This document shows positions 7,587 through 16,873 of a stretch of DNA of 64,000 bases, piece after piece. Both the position numbers and the translations under genes were made by a program. The stretch comes from JABHIE01 sp964584805 (GTDB lineage: Bacteria; Planctomycetota; UBA1135): contig CAZPAY010000006.1 in assembly GCA_964584805.1 (NCBI GenBank), positions 50,280 to 114,279 of the forward strand, given 5' to 3'. Numbering within the stretch: the first letter of the stretch is position 1; each line of letters opens with the position of its first letter. The notes below the pieces were generated by a model. It saw nothing but the letters and a program-made list of their open reading frames with translations, ran no database searches and was not told the DNA's origin.

Positions 7587-10042
7587 GCTCTGGCGCGGTC
7601 GAGTTGCTCGCGGGCGAGGTCGGGTTTGCCCGTTGCTCGGTAAAGCTTGACATAGGCAAAAGCGACGAGGGCTCGTAAAGCCTTGTCTTGTGCGAGGTCA
7701 GCCGTGGCATCTGCTTTGGTGAGCAGTGCATGCGCGGCTGCCCAGTCTTGCTTGTGGATTTCAAGTCGCGCTTTGGCGATGTCAAATCGACAGCGGTTTG
7801 CAGGGCTTATCACTTCATCAAATTCAGCGAAATGGGGGGCAATTCGCTTGGCAATCCGCATTGCGCGAGAAATGGACCCATGGCTAACATGCCGCTCAAG
7901 TTGGAGCAAGCCAAGCCGCGCGGCAGTTTTGCTTAGAGCGCCACGACTCGCGTGGAAGGCAATCGAAGAGTCTTTTCCAGGCCAATCTAATTCGCTTGCC
8001 TCAAGCGCGTGAAAAACCGCTCGGTGGCAGGCGCGCTTGTCAGCATCTTGCATTGTGGCGTAAACCACTTGCTGCAATTGCGGGCGAGCAAACCGATAAA
8101 GGCCATTGCTGACTCGGAGCCAACCGTCAGCACGCAGTCGCCGCATCGTGCGAGAAACGCCCGTCTCGGAACGCCCGAGAGCTGTGGCGAGCAATGGAAT
8201 GCGGATGGGCGGGCTGAAAAGCGAGGCCCACTGCAGCATGGCTCGTTTGCGGTCGCTGAGTGCGCCAATCTCTTGGTTGAGCAAATCGGCTTGGGAGATT
8301 GCGCTCGGCACCATGGTGTCATCGCTCGTAGGGCGGAAGTCACCCGGTCGCCCTGTGATTTCACCATGAGATTTCAGATAGCGCAAAAGGTCGTGTAAGT
8401 ACCCCGGCATGCCGCAGCTGCCGCGTGATAAATCTGTGCGCAGCGGGGGCTCAAGGGCGCCATCTGCAAAAGACAAGTCGACAATTTTACGAATGGCCGA
8501 GCGTTGCATTTCTGCGACGGGCAGGGTGCGGCAACCATCAAATGTCGTGAGTTTGTCTGCTGCCGCCGCACTCTCGACAGAAAGCTCGTCGCGCAAGCAG
8601 AGTAAAAACACGACGGGCAGGTTGGGCTCGCCTTCCATGATGTCGGCGAGGAATTGCATGGCGCCCGGACCAACAAAAGATAAATCGTCGAGGCAAAGCA
8701 CGAAGGGGCCTTCCTTGCCGAGAGCGCGGAACCATTCACGGAAGGCCGCAAGGCGCGTGCCGCGTGGAATCGGAACGCCACGCAATATATCAATCAAGTC
8801 AGCGGCGGCTTGCGGCTTAAGCTCTTTTTCAAGGCGGCGGATGACATTTTGGTTTGGGCCTTCGTCAGGAGCGAGGCCTAAAGAACGCGCAAGTGCGGTG
8901 CGAACTGCGCGGAATGCCGATGCCGTCGCGATGCCAGCGCCCATGCAGCGGCCATAAAGGAAGGGCGGTGCATCGGGGCGACGGCGCAAGACAGCCCCGA
9001 ATTCGAGCGCAAGCCGCGTCTTGCCTGAAGCAGCTGGGCCTTGCAGCAAGAAAGCGCGCGGTGATTGAGTGCGGACGACCTCATCAAAGACATCTTCGAG
9101 GCGGTCCATTTCGCGATCGCGGCCCGCAAATGGCAGGGAATCGCGGTGCAAGAGGGGCACGCGCTGCGCAGTCGTTGCGTGTTCATTCCACCAAGACCCG
9201 CGCTCAGCGGTCGTCAAGGTTTCGAGTAACTCGGCGGAAGAAGAGAATCGATCCGCAGGTTTTTCCGACAGGAGAGTCATGACGACCTTGTCGAAGAACG
9301 CAGAAAGCCTCGGTTGGATGGAAGAAGGCTCGCGGAGCAAAGCCCTTTGGCGGGCTAAACGGACACCTTGCGTTTCATCGCCGAAGGGGCGAGTACCAGT
9401 GGCGCACTCGTAAAGCAAGACGCCAAGAGAATAAAGGTCAGCCGCGGGGCCTGGATGCTGGCCAGCAAGAACTTCGGGTGCGCAATAGGCAGGGGTGCCT
9501 GCGAAAAGCGGGGTGGCATCCCCATCTTGCGGGGTGGCACTGCGTACAAAACCTAAATCGGCGAGCAGGGCGCGGTCGTCGTCCCAGAGAATGTTTTCTG
9601 GTTTAACATCGAGGTGGACGAGCCCCTTTTCGTGGAGCGCGCCGAGCGCGCCTGCCAGCTGGCGAGCGATGGATCGCAGAGTGGGCTCAAGAGCGAGGCC
9701 AAACGAATCAAGCCAACGGCGGACACTGCGGCCTTGGAAATACTCGAGGACGAGGTAAAGGTAATTCCCCTCAGAGCGGCGGACCTCTTCGACCGCGTGG
9801 ATTTTTAGCAGGGCAGGATGCCGCACTTTCATGCCAGCGCGTGCTTCTGCTAAAAAAGCGTCGCGAGCGATTTCATCGAGCAGCAAACCCGCGTGGAGCA
9901 TTTTTATCGCGACCTCGTCGCCAACTTTGAGCGAGCCGACGGGCTTAAGAACTTTGGCGCGGTAAATCGTGCCTGTGTTGCCGTGACCTACACTTTCGAT
10001 GAGCTCGAATCGTTTGAGTTTTGGAAGGGATTCTGGAGGCAT
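7583..10042 (-). CDS. PknK-like Ser/Thr kinase fused to a STAND-type ATPase and helical repeats
   Basis: The 819-residue protein begins with a protein kinase domain (about 12-270): glycine loop GHGNTG (19-24), VAIK Lys47, catalytic loop HLDVKPEN (143-150) in place of HRD, and DLG (162-164) in place of DFG. The key Lys and both Asp residues are kept, so activity is likely. A second module starts near 320 with FAGRDREMDRLE and Walker A GPAASGKT (335-342), and LCLDDLSFVGPGA as Walker B-like element, followed by a winged-helix-like segment (about 560-640) and TPR-like helices to the end. This order matches PknK/MalT-like regulators, where the ATPase module senses a signal. No membrane helix or DNA-binding LuxR domain is seen. 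It diverges from cysS with 31 bases between the starts. Confidence 0.85.
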   Translation of the reverse strand: MPPESLPKLKRFELIESVGHGNTGTIYRAKVLKPVGSLKVGDEVAIKMLHAGLLLDEIARDAFLAEARAGMKVRHPALLKIHAVEEVRRSEGNYLYLVLEYFQGRSVRRWLDSFGLALEPTLRSIARQLAGALGALHEKGLVHLDVKPENILWDDDRALLADLGFVRSATPQDGDATPLFAGTPAYCAPEVLAGQHPGPAADLYSLGVLLYECATGTRPFGDETQGVRLARQRALLREPSSIQPRLSAFFDKVVMTLLSEKPADRFSSSAELLETLTTAERGSWWNEHATTAQRVPLLHRDSLPFAGRDREMDRLEDVFDEVVRTQSPRAFLLQGPAASGKTRLALEFGAVLRRRPDAPPFLYGRCMGAGIATASAFRAVRTALARSLGLAPDEGPNQNVIRRLEKELKPQAAADLIDILRGVPIPRGTRLAAFREWFRALGKEGPFVLCLDDLSFVGPGAMQFLADIMEGEPNLPVVFLLCLRDELSVESAAAADKLTTFDGCRTLPVAEMQRSAIRKIVDLSFADGALEPPLRTDLSRGSCGMPGYLHDLLRYLKSHGEITGRPGDFRPTSDDTMVPSAISQADLLNQEIGALSDRKRAMLQWASLFSPPIRIPLLATALGRSETGVSRTMRRLRADGWLRVSNGLYRFARPQLQQVVYATMQDADKRACHRAVFHALEASELDWPGKDSSIAFHASRGALSKTAARLGLLQLERHVSHGSISRAMRIAKRIAPHFAEFDEVISPANRCRFDIAKARLEIHKQDWAAAHALLTKADATADLAQDKALRALVAFAYVKLYRATGKPDLAREQLDRARA

Positions 10043-10073
10043 CTTGATGGGGCGGCGCGGTTAAAATCTTGCC

Positions 10074-11498
10074 GTGGAACCACGCTTCTACAACACTTTG
10101 TCGCGTCAGCTCGAGACTTTTCAGCCCATTGAGGCCGGAAAGGCTCGCATGTACCACTGTGGGCCAACAGTTTACGCTCGCCCGCATATTGGTAACTACC
10201 GCGCATTCCTGTTTGCTGACCTTTTGCGGCGTTTCCTTGAACATTTGGGCTATGAGGTCACGCAGGTCATGAATCTCACCGATGTGGGGCATTTGACCGA
10301 TGACTCAGACGAGGGGGAAGACAAACTCCAAGCCCAAGCCGCTCGTGACAAAATTGACCCATGGGAATTGGTCGAGAAGGTGAGCAAAATGTTTTTCACG
10401 GACCTCGATGCCTTAGGCGTGCAGCCCGCTCATCATTACCCTCGCGCGACTGAACATATTGATGATATGGTCGAGATGGTGCAAAAGTTGCTTGCTTCAG
10501 GTAATGCCTACCGCGTGGGCGACAATGTGTATTTTGACGTGCATTCCTTTGGGCCATACGGCAAGTTGTCCGGCAATAAAGTCGATGAACTTGAGGCCGG
10601 TGCCCGGCTTGAAGTCAATACAGAAAAACGCCACCCCGCTGACTTTGCTTTATGGAAGTCTGACCCGCACCACATCATGAAATGGAATACGGTTTTCGGT
10701 GAGCATGGCTTCCCAGGTTGGCATATCGAGTGCTCCGCCATGTCGCGGAAGTATTTGGGCGATCATTTCGATATTCACACCGGCGGCGAAGATAATGTTT
10801 TCCCGCATCATGAATGTGAAATTGCTCAGTCGGTTTGCGCCACCGAGACGCCCTTTGTGAATTTGTGGATGCACACCAAATTCTTGCAAGTAGATGGTGG
10901 CAAGATGTCAAAGTCACTTGGCAATGTCTACTCCCTAGACGATTTGGCTGAGCAAGGTGCCTCTGCCCGTGATTTCCGCTTTTTGATTTTGCGCGCGCAT
11001 TATCGCGGTTCAGTGAATTTCACTTTTGAATCTTTGGCGGCGGCGGTTGAGTCGCGCCGAAATCTTCACGATTTTCGTGGGCGCTTAGCTGCTGCGGCGA
11101 CAGGCGTTGAGCCAACTCAGCCAGCAACGGGTGCGGTAGCCGAGGCGACAGCCAGTTTCATGGCTGCGCTCTGCGATGATTTGAATACATCCGCAGCTTT
11201 GGCGAGTGTTTTCACTCTGCGCACGCACTTTTTGAAAGAGGGCTTAAACGCTGGCGATGCCGCAGCAGGACTGCTCTTTCTTGACGGCACGGTTGATGCC
11301 ATCTTGGGCATTTTTGATTCTCAGTCGGAACAAAATGGTGGGCTAAGCGACGGTGATGTCGAGGCCTTGCTCAACGACCGCACGCAAGCACGTGCAGATA
11401 AAGATTGGGCTCGTGCCGATGCCATCCGTGATGAATTAGCTGCAGCCAACATTGTGCTCGAAGACGGGCCCGAAGGCTTGCGTTGGCATCGCGCTTAG
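10074..11498 (+). CDS. cysS: Cysteinyl-tRNA synthetase
   Basis: Class I aminoacyl-tRNA synthetase that charges tRNA-Cys. The GTG at 10074 gives MEPRFYNTLSRQ, the usual beginning of the family. HIGN (38-41, the HIGH motif), the zinc ligand Cys29 in MYHCGPTVY, GGEDNVFPHHECEIAQS and KMSKS (277-281) are all present. The C-terminal DALR-like helical domain and the anticodon-binding end (ADKDWARADAIRDELAAANI) are typical. The length of 474 is close to E. coli CysS (461). Its stop overlaps the convergent trmH stop by TTAG, leaving no room for an intergenic terminator. Confidence 0.98.
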   Translation: MEPRFYNTLSRQLETFQPIEAGKARMYHCGPTVYARPHIGNYRAFLFADLLRRFLEHLGYEVTQVMNLTDVGHLTDDSDEGEDKLQAQAARDKIDPWELVEKVSKMFFTDLDALGVQPAHHYPRATEHIDDMVEMVQKLLASGNAYRVGDNVYFDVHSFGPYGKLSGNKVDELEAGARLEVNTEKRHPADFALWKSDPHHIMKWNTVFGEHGFPGWHIECSAMSRKYLGDHFDIHTGGEDNVFPHHECEIAQSVCATETPFVNLWMHTKFLQVDGGKMSKSLGNVYSLDDLAEQGASARDFRFLILRAHYRGSVNFTFESLAAAVESRRNLHDFRGRLAAAATGVEPTQPATGAVAEATASFMAALCDDLNTSAALASVFTLRTHFLKEGLNAGDAAAGLLFLDGTVDAILGIFDSQSEQNGGLSDGDVEALLNDRTQARADKDWARADAIRDELAAANIVLEDGPEGLRWHRA

Positions 11499-12304
11499 GC
11501 GTCGCTACTGTCGCCGTCAGCGATCTCGGTTTTTGGGCCACGATATAAATCTTCGAGGCCACGCACCAAAATGTTGCGCGCTGATTTTTTGCGGATGCGG
11601 GGTCGCCGGCTTTCTTCTGGTGGCCGCACATCACTAAATGGCTCAGGTGGGCAGTCGAGGAAGGTCGCATTGAGCTTGCGCATCTCTTGGTTTTTACCGA
11701 GTTTTTCGTACCAGTCTTTACGCAAGTGGGCCAGCTCGTCGTCATTCAAGTCGCCTTCGGCATCAAGGGCATCACGCAGGCGCTGCAAGAGCAAAGCCGT
11801 CGCGACGCTGAGATTGTAAGACTGTGTAAAACCAAGCATGGGCAGCATCACCTTGCGGTCTGCCGCTTGAAGCAACTCATCCGAGACACCGTCGGATTCA
11901 CGGCCCACAACGATGGCTAGCTTTTCGGGGAAGATTTCGTCGTCGGCCAATCCAGCGCGATGGGCGGTTAAGGGGCAAGAATCGTCATCTAAACAACTTG
12001 CCCAAAGCGCCCAGCCTTCGTCACGCAATGCCTTAAGACATTCCGTGCTCGTCGCGAAAGTGCGCAGGCTTAGCCATCGCAGAGAGCCCTTGTTAATCGA
12101 TTGAGCGGCGCGCCCGGTTTTGACTAGGCCGATTTCATTATCAATCGTCCAGACATTTTGAATGCCCATCGCTTCGGCCGTGCGGAAGACAGCCTGTAAA
12201 TTCCAGTCGTCACTACAGCGCTCAACGAGTAAGAGCAAGCGACCTGTGCGCCGTGCCATGACGGCCTCCGCGCGGCGTAAGCGACGAGGGGCCTCTTGCG
12301 TCAT
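11495..12304 (-). CDS. trmH: SPOUT-class tRNA (guanosine-2'-O-)-methyltransferase, TrmH-like
   Basis: The 269-residue protein carries the three SPOUT motifs: NLQAVFRTAEAMGIQNVW (motif 1, with the catalytic Arg), LAIVVGRESDGVSDELL (motif 2) and LPMLGFTQSYNLSVATALLL (motif 3, forming the trefoil knot). The last resembles TrmH (Gm18 tRNA methylase) more than RlmB-type rRNA methylases. It uses S-adenosylmethionine to methylate a guanosine 2'-hydroxyl. A basic C-terminal tail (RRPRIRKKSARN) may contact RNA. The ATG overlaps the rbfA stop as ATGA, making it the last gene of the nusA operon. A different RNA target cannot be excluded. Confidence 0.83.
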   Translation of the reverse strand: MTQEAPRRLRRAEAVMARRTGRLLLLVERCSDDWNLQAVFRTAEAMGIQNVWTIDNEIGLVKTGRAAQSINKGSLRWLSLRTFATSTECLKALRDEGWALWASCLDDDSCPLTAHRAGLADDEIFPEKLAIVVGRESDGVSDELLQAADRKVMLPMLGFTQSYNLSVATALLLQRLRDALDAEGDLNDDELAHLRKDWYEKLGKNQEMRKLNATFLDCPPEPFSDVRPPEESRRPRIRKKSARNILVRGLEDLYRGPKTEIADGDSSDA

Positions 12305-12660
12305 TCCGACTCAGGCTCGCCTTTTTTGGCATCAGCCAATAACTGCTCAATCAAAGCCGTGCGGGCCACACCCTCGTCGTATTGAAAGTCAAGCCGAGGT
12401 GCTGAGCGGATATCAATCTCATGCGCAATTTCCGTACGCAAAAAGCCAGAGGCATGCTCAAGCATATGTTGCGTTTTTGAGCGATTTGCATCATCAAGAG
12501 TCGTGTACCGAATTTCGGCAATCGACAAATCTTGATTGATTTCAACACCCGTAATCGTCACAAATGACGCCCGTGGGTCTTTCATCTCATAAATCAACAG
12601 ATGCGAAATCCGCTGCTGGATGGCACGGGCGAGTTGTTTGCGTCGACGGTCTGAGGCCAT
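12301..12660 (-). CDS. rbfA: 30S ribosome-binding factor A
   Basis: Small KH-fold protein (119 residues) that helps the late maturation of the 16S 5' end in 30S subunits and cold adaptation. Family features are visible: RRRKQLARAIQQRISHLL at the N-terminus, KDPRASFVTITGVEINQDLSIAEIR (a split of the conserved beta strands), and a central basic/hydrophobic segment HMLEHASGFLRTEIAHEIDI followed by PRLDFQYDEG, close to the usual PxLxFxxDxS signature. It lies between infB and trmH, 8 bases after infB, the common nusA-infB-rbfA order. The usual truB partner does not follow. Confidence 0.94.
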   Translation of the reverse strand: MASDRRRKQLARAIQQRISHLLIYEMKDPRASFVTITGVEINQDLSIAEIRYTTLDDANRSKTQHMLEHASGFLRTEIAHEIDIRSAPRLDFQYDEGVARTALIEQLLADAKKGEPESE

Positions 12661-12668
12661 GTCTCGGT

Positions 12669-15529
12669 TTAAGAATCAGCAGCCGCAGCTTTCTCTTCTT
12701 TGTCTATGGAGGCCAACTGCGCGTCTTCAAGGGTTCGCGCAATCTCAACCATTTCGATGGCTTCGATTGTGTCACCTGCTTGGATTGCGCTGAAGTCAAC
12801 CAACTTGACACCACATTCGTTGCCCTCTTTGACTTCTCGGACATCGTCTTTGAAGTGGCGCAATGAATCGACCTGAGCTTCGACGATGACTTTGCCATCG
12901 CGGATAACGCGTGCGCGGCAGATGCGCTTGATGAACCCACTCAACACGCGAGAGCCAGCAATCGTGCCCCAACGCGAGGAAGTGAATACCTCAAGGACCT
13001 CAAGTTGACCCACGATTTTCTCGACTTTGTCAGGAGCAAGAAGGCCAGCAATGGCTTTCTCTACATCGTCGACCACATCGTAGATGACATTGTAGGGGCG
13101 AATCTCAACACCTACGCGCTCAGCCTCTTTGCGTGCTTTGCCCTCGGGTTTGACATTGAAGGCAATCACAATCGCCTCGGCTGTCGAAGCCAGCTGAATG
13201 TCAGTTAAGGACACTCCGCCAACACCTTGATGGACGATTTCAACGATGACCTCATCAGAAGACATCTCTTTGAGCGTATTGACCAAAACCTCGGCCGAAC
13301 CTTGAACATCGGTCTTCACGACAAAGCGCAGTTTTTCGGTGACCGACTCGTCGAGTTTCTCGAACAAGTTCGAAAGCGTTACGCCGCCTTTGCTTGCGCG
13401 CTCAATCTCAGTGCGATGGAGGAGTCGCTTTTCAGCAACAGCTTTTGCCGCTTTGAGGTCTTTGAGTGCGTAAAGTTTTTCACCGATGGATGGCAGGCTA
13501 TCAAGGCCCAAGACCTCGACCGGAGTCGATGGCCCCGCTTCTTTACAAGGCTTGCCGTTGTGGTCAAACAACAAACGAATCTTGCCGTAAGTATGACCCA
13601 CCAAAACAACATCTTTAGGCTTGAGCGTGCCGTCTTGAATCAAGACATGAGCAACCTTGCCCTTGCCGGTTTCCACTTTAGCCTCAAGTACAGTGCCGAT
13701 GGCATCGCCTTTTGCGTGTGCGCTGAGATTCATGACTTCAGCTTCAAGCAGGACGCGCTCAAGCAGGTCGTCAATACCCTGTTTCTTCAGCGCACTGACT
13801 TCAACGATACCCGTTTCACCGCCCCAATCCTCGGCTTGTAGGCCGTGGTTGGCAAGCTCGGCTTTCACCTTTTCAGTGTTTGCGCCAACGGTGTCAATCT
13901 TATTGAGTGCGACAACAACAGGTGTTGCAGCAGCGCGAGCGTGATTGATAGCCTCAAGGGTTTGCGGCTTGATGCCGTCATCGGCAGCCACAACCAAAAC
14001 AACAATATCGGTTGTCTGTGCACCCCGCGCGCGCATATCAGAGAATGCGGCGTGGCCAGGCGTGTCGAGAATCGTGACCTCGCGGCCATCACTCAACTCG
14101 GCGACATATGCGCCTACATGCTGTGTAATGCCACCTGCCTCTTTTGCTGCCACCCGCGTTGAGCGAATCGCATCAATCAAAGAAGTCTTGCCGTGGTCAA
14201 CATGACCAAGGAAGGCAATCACCGGGCGACGAGGCTTGATGCTTGAATCATCAACGGCGTGCCGGCCAGCCAGAATCTCTTCCATGAGCTCGGCTTCGAT
14301 GTCGGTCTCTTCTTTAATGCGAATGCCGATTTCATACTCATCAGCGAGCAATTCAAGCGTCTCGCCGTCAATGACCTGATTGATCGTCGCCATAATGTCG
14401 AGATCAAACAACTGCCGCAAAATATCACCCGATGGAATACCGGTGGCGAGCGAGAAGCTCTTGACGGTTACAGGTGCTTCTAGCGTGACGTCGCCTTTGC
14501 GATCGATCGTAGAGACATGCTTCGGCCTGCCTTTGCCGCGACGACGGTCGCGCTGCGCTTCACGCTGTTTCGAGCGTTGATCACGGCGACGCGCGGATTC
14601 GCGATCTCGGATATCAGTGAAGGTCGAACCCTTCTTTTTGCCCGAAAGTTGAGATTTGGCTAAACCCAAAGCAGCAAGGTCAATCTTGCCGAGTTTGGTT
14701 GCAGCACTCTTGCCAGGTTTCGGCACTGGGCCTTTGGGCGCTTTTGAAGCAGGAATCGTCGTGGACTTGCCGCTCTCGTCTTTTGGCTTATCGTCAGCAG
14801 GAGCCCCTTCACTTTTCGTGACGGTGGCTTCTTCTTGAGGGTCTTCTTCTGGAGTGGCTTCTTCTTGAGGGTCTTCTNNNNNNNNNNNNNNNNNNNNNNN
14901 NNNNNNNNNNNNNNNNNNNNNNNNNNNNNNNNNNNNNNNNNNNNNNNNNNNNNNNNNNNNNNNNNNNNNNNNNNNNNGGTGGCTTCTTCTTGAGGGTCTT
15001 CTTCTGGAGTGGCTTCTTCTTGAGGGTCTTCTGCCTTAGTGCCTTCAATGACGGAAGGGGCTTCGTCTATGGCTTCGTCTTCGGTGGCCGCTTCGGTGGC
15101 TTCAGGCACCTCTGGATTTTCCGCAGGAGTCTCAGTTGCCTCGGTTTCAACGACTTCGGTTGTCTCTGGGGCAGGGATTTCCTCCGTTGTTTCAACGGCG
15201 TCGTCTTGGGCGGCAACCGTTTCTTCGTCTACAACCTCAGCGTCATCTTCAGGGGCTGAAGTGTCAGGAGCGGGCGCGGCCTTCATGAGGTCGTCCCAAC
15301 TCATGGCGTCGCCACTGCCAGCTGAATCACTAGCTTTTTCGGTGACGGCATCAGGGTCTTCAATGATGCGGCCTTGAATGAGGCGCATTTCAATGACGGG
15401 GATGTCCCATTCATCAAGCGAAGCTTGGTAAGAGGTGACGGGGAAGCCGATGTTGGCTAAATGCTTGACGAACTCGGCAGATTTAATGCCGTGCTTCTTT
15501 GCGAGCGTGTGGACCTTGATCTTTCCCAA
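12669..15529 (-). CDS. infB: Translation initiation factor IF-2 (interrupted by an assembly gap)
   Basis: GTPase that brings initiator tRNA to the 30S subunit. It starts at TTG 15529, three bases after nusA. The N-terminus (VHTLAKKHGIKSAEFVKHL) is an IF2-N domain; then comes a long acidic Ala/Glu/Pro/Thr-rich linker, a basic segment, and the G domain with GHVDHGKTSL, DTPGHAAF and NKIDTV, followed by domains II, III and the C2 tRNA-binding domain. The linker contains a decapeptide repeat (EEATPEEDPQ) and a run of 100 N. The reading frames on the two sides differ by one base because the gap length is a placeholder; this is not evidence of a mutation. The flanks join in frame if the missing piece is 5 bases plus whole 30-base units. 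Second gene of the nusA operon. Confidence 0.96.
14825..15032. repeat. 30-bp tandem repeat within infB linker
   Basis: On each side of the N run there are 53 bases (one full and one partial unit) of the same 30-base unit, beginning TGGCTTCTTCTTGAGG on the plus strand. In the infB frame it encodes the acidic decapeptide EEATPEEDPQ. The copies are identical where visible, which points to recent expansion and explains why the assembly failed here. The true copy number is at least four partial or full units and cannot be read. Confidence 0.93.
14878..14977. other. Assembly gap (100 N)
   Basis: Exactly 100 undetermined bases, the conventional placeholder for a scaffold gap of unknown size. It sits inside the infB tandem repeat. 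Confidence 0.99.
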
Positions 15530-15532
15530 AGG

Positions 15533-16636
15533 TTAGGCCTCCTGTTCAGGCTGTGGTTCCGTGGTGACTTCCTCTGCGGTTGCGACGGATTCAGGCTCGG
15601 CTTCGACCACGGCTTGCGCGGTGTCGGGCTCGCTTAAATCGTCGGTGCCGCCTTCGTCAGCGAGCAAGCCGGCTTCGTATTCGGCAGGAGTCTTGATATC
15701 GAGGCTCCAGCCAACAATTTCGGATGCGAGGCGCACATTGCGACCGCCTACGCCAATCGCGAGAGGTTTTTGCTCATCAGAAACGAGCACAAAGCACGAG
15801 TTGTTTTCAACATCAGGGAAAACATGCTCGGGCTGAATTTCTTTCGCTGGCTTGAGCGAATTGACAACCAATTGCTCAAGTGAATCGGACCACTCGATGA
15901 TGTCGAGGCGCTCTTGGCCCAGCTCGTCATTAATGTTGCGGATGCGCGTGCCACGGACGCCGAGGCATGCGCCGATGCAATCGACGCGCTCATCAAGCGA
16001 ATAAACCGCAACCTTGGAGCGATAACCTGGGTCGCGCGAGACTTTCATCACCTTAATGACGCCCTCGGCAATTTCAGGGATTTCCGTTTCGAAGAGCTGG
16101 CGGACAAACTCAGGGTCTTTTCGCGAAACAATCGTGACGACGCGAGAGCCCTCTTTGCGGACTTCTTTAATCAGCACGCGCAGGCGGTCGCCGTTGTGCA
16201 AACGCTCAGAATGGACGCGCTCACTGCGGGGGAGGAGAGCTTCGGCGCGATTGCTGAGCTGGACGATGACATTTGGCCCCTCAAGTTTGTGGACGCGCGC
16301 AGAGACAACTTTGCCCACTTGGTCGGCAAATTCTTCGTAAACTTTGTCACGCTCAGCCTCGCGGATTTTTTGCAGGAAGACCTGCTTTACCGTTTGGGCA
16401 GCGATGCGACCAAGGGCCTCGGCGGATGGCATTTCCATTTCGCCCGTTGGACCTTGCATGAAAATCTGACCACTCTTACGGTCGATCGTAATGTCAAAAC
16501 CCTCTTCGACATCCATCTTTTTGCGTGTGGCCATCGTGAGGGCCTCCTCGAGGGCGTGAAATAGAATGTCACGCTCAACATTGCGCTCACGCTGGATCAT
16601 GTCGATCATGCGTAGTACATCTTGTTTTTTCAGCAT
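15533..16636 (-). CDS. nusA: Transcription termination/antitermination factor NusA
   Basis: RNA polymerase-binding factor that promotes pausing, hairpin termination and rRNA antitermination. The 367 residues contain the N-terminal polymerase-binding domain (1-120), an S1 domain (about 125-195, GKVVSARVHKLEGPNVIVQL), and two KH domains, with GACLGVRGTRIRNI and IGVGGRNVRLASEIVGW. The C-terminal 45 residues are an acidic Glu/Ala/Thr tail and the E. coli-type AR repeats are absent, as in many bacteria. First gene of the leftward nusA-infB-rbfA-trmH operon. The usual rimP gene is not found upstream; instead there is a promoter and a leader with two alternative hairpins. No good ribosome-binding site precedes the ATG. 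Confidence 0.97.
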   Translation of the reverse strand: MLKKQDVLRMIDMIQRERNVERDILFHALEEALTMATRKKMDVEEGFDITIDRKSGQIFMQGPTGEMEMPSAEALGRIAAQTVKQVFLQKIREAERDKVYEEFADQVGKVVSARVHKLEGPNVIVQLSNRAEALLPRSERVHSERLHNGDRLRVLIKEVRKEGSRVVTIVSRKDPEFVRQLFETEIPEIAEGVIKVMKVSRDPGYRSKVAVYSLDERVDCIGACLGVRGTRIRNINDELGQERLDIIEWSDSLEQLVVNSLKPAKEIQPEHVFPDVENNSCFVLVSDEQKPLAIGVGGRNVRLASEIVGWSLDIKTPAEYEAGLLADEGGTDDLSEPDTAQAVVEAEPESVATAEEVTTEPQPEQEA

Positions 16637-16678
16637 TTTTTTGGTTTGGGTCGAATCGTTTGAGGAAGATTTCGGCGG

Positions 16679-16731
16679 AAAAAAAGGCGCAGAGCTAAAG
16701 CTCTACACCTAGGTCTCTGCGTCTTGCGCAG
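16679..16731 (-). promoter_or_regulatory. Candidate transcription attenuator in the nusA leader
   Basis: On the minus strand the nusA leader has a stem CGCAGAG (16721-16715) pairing with CTCTGCG (16694-16688), followed by CC and seven T (16685-16679): a rho-independent terminator shape, with a smaller AGAGC/GCTCT hairpin inside it. Just upstream, CTGCG (16731-16727) can pair with CGCAG (16721-16717). That alternative hairpin shares the CGCAG segment with the terminator stem, so the two cannot form together. The arrangement suggests attenuation of the nusA operon, possibly autoregulation by NusA; this is inference from pairing alone. Confidence 0.45.
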
Positions 16732-16798
16732 GGGCTCCGTCAAAAAGAACTGGCATTTGCCACCCATTCACAAGCCGAGGCCCGCGTTTGGGGGGGAT

Positions 16799-16826
16799 AT
16801 GATAACACGAAAGCCCATAACGGCAA
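16799..16826 (-). promoter_or_regulatory. Sigma70-type promoter for the nusA operon
   Basis: Minus strand TTGCCG (16826-16821), a 16-base spacer, and TATCAT (16804-16799). It is followed by a C-rich start region and the leader hairpins about 80-120 bases downstream, then nusA. The spacer length equals that of both candidate rRNA promoters at the right end of the window. The rest of 16637-16873 holds no convincing gene. Confidence 0.55.
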
Positions 16827-16873
16827 GGGATTCCGGGGGGTGAATTGAGTTGAAAATCCCCTAGAATCATGGC

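Noticed and set aside
13227..13841. 204-codon open frame antisense to infB
   Set aside because: It covers the conserved G and II domains of IF-2 on the other strand; nothing in it resembles a protein family.
12669..14726. infB as a separate, shorter gene with its own start at 14726
   Set aside because: The apparent break is caused by the 100-N placeholder. The frames rejoin across the repeat and the upstream part carries the IF2-N domain.
14825..15032. CRISPR array
   Set aside because: The repeats are directly adjacent with no spacers, are in frame with infB and encode an acidic linker.
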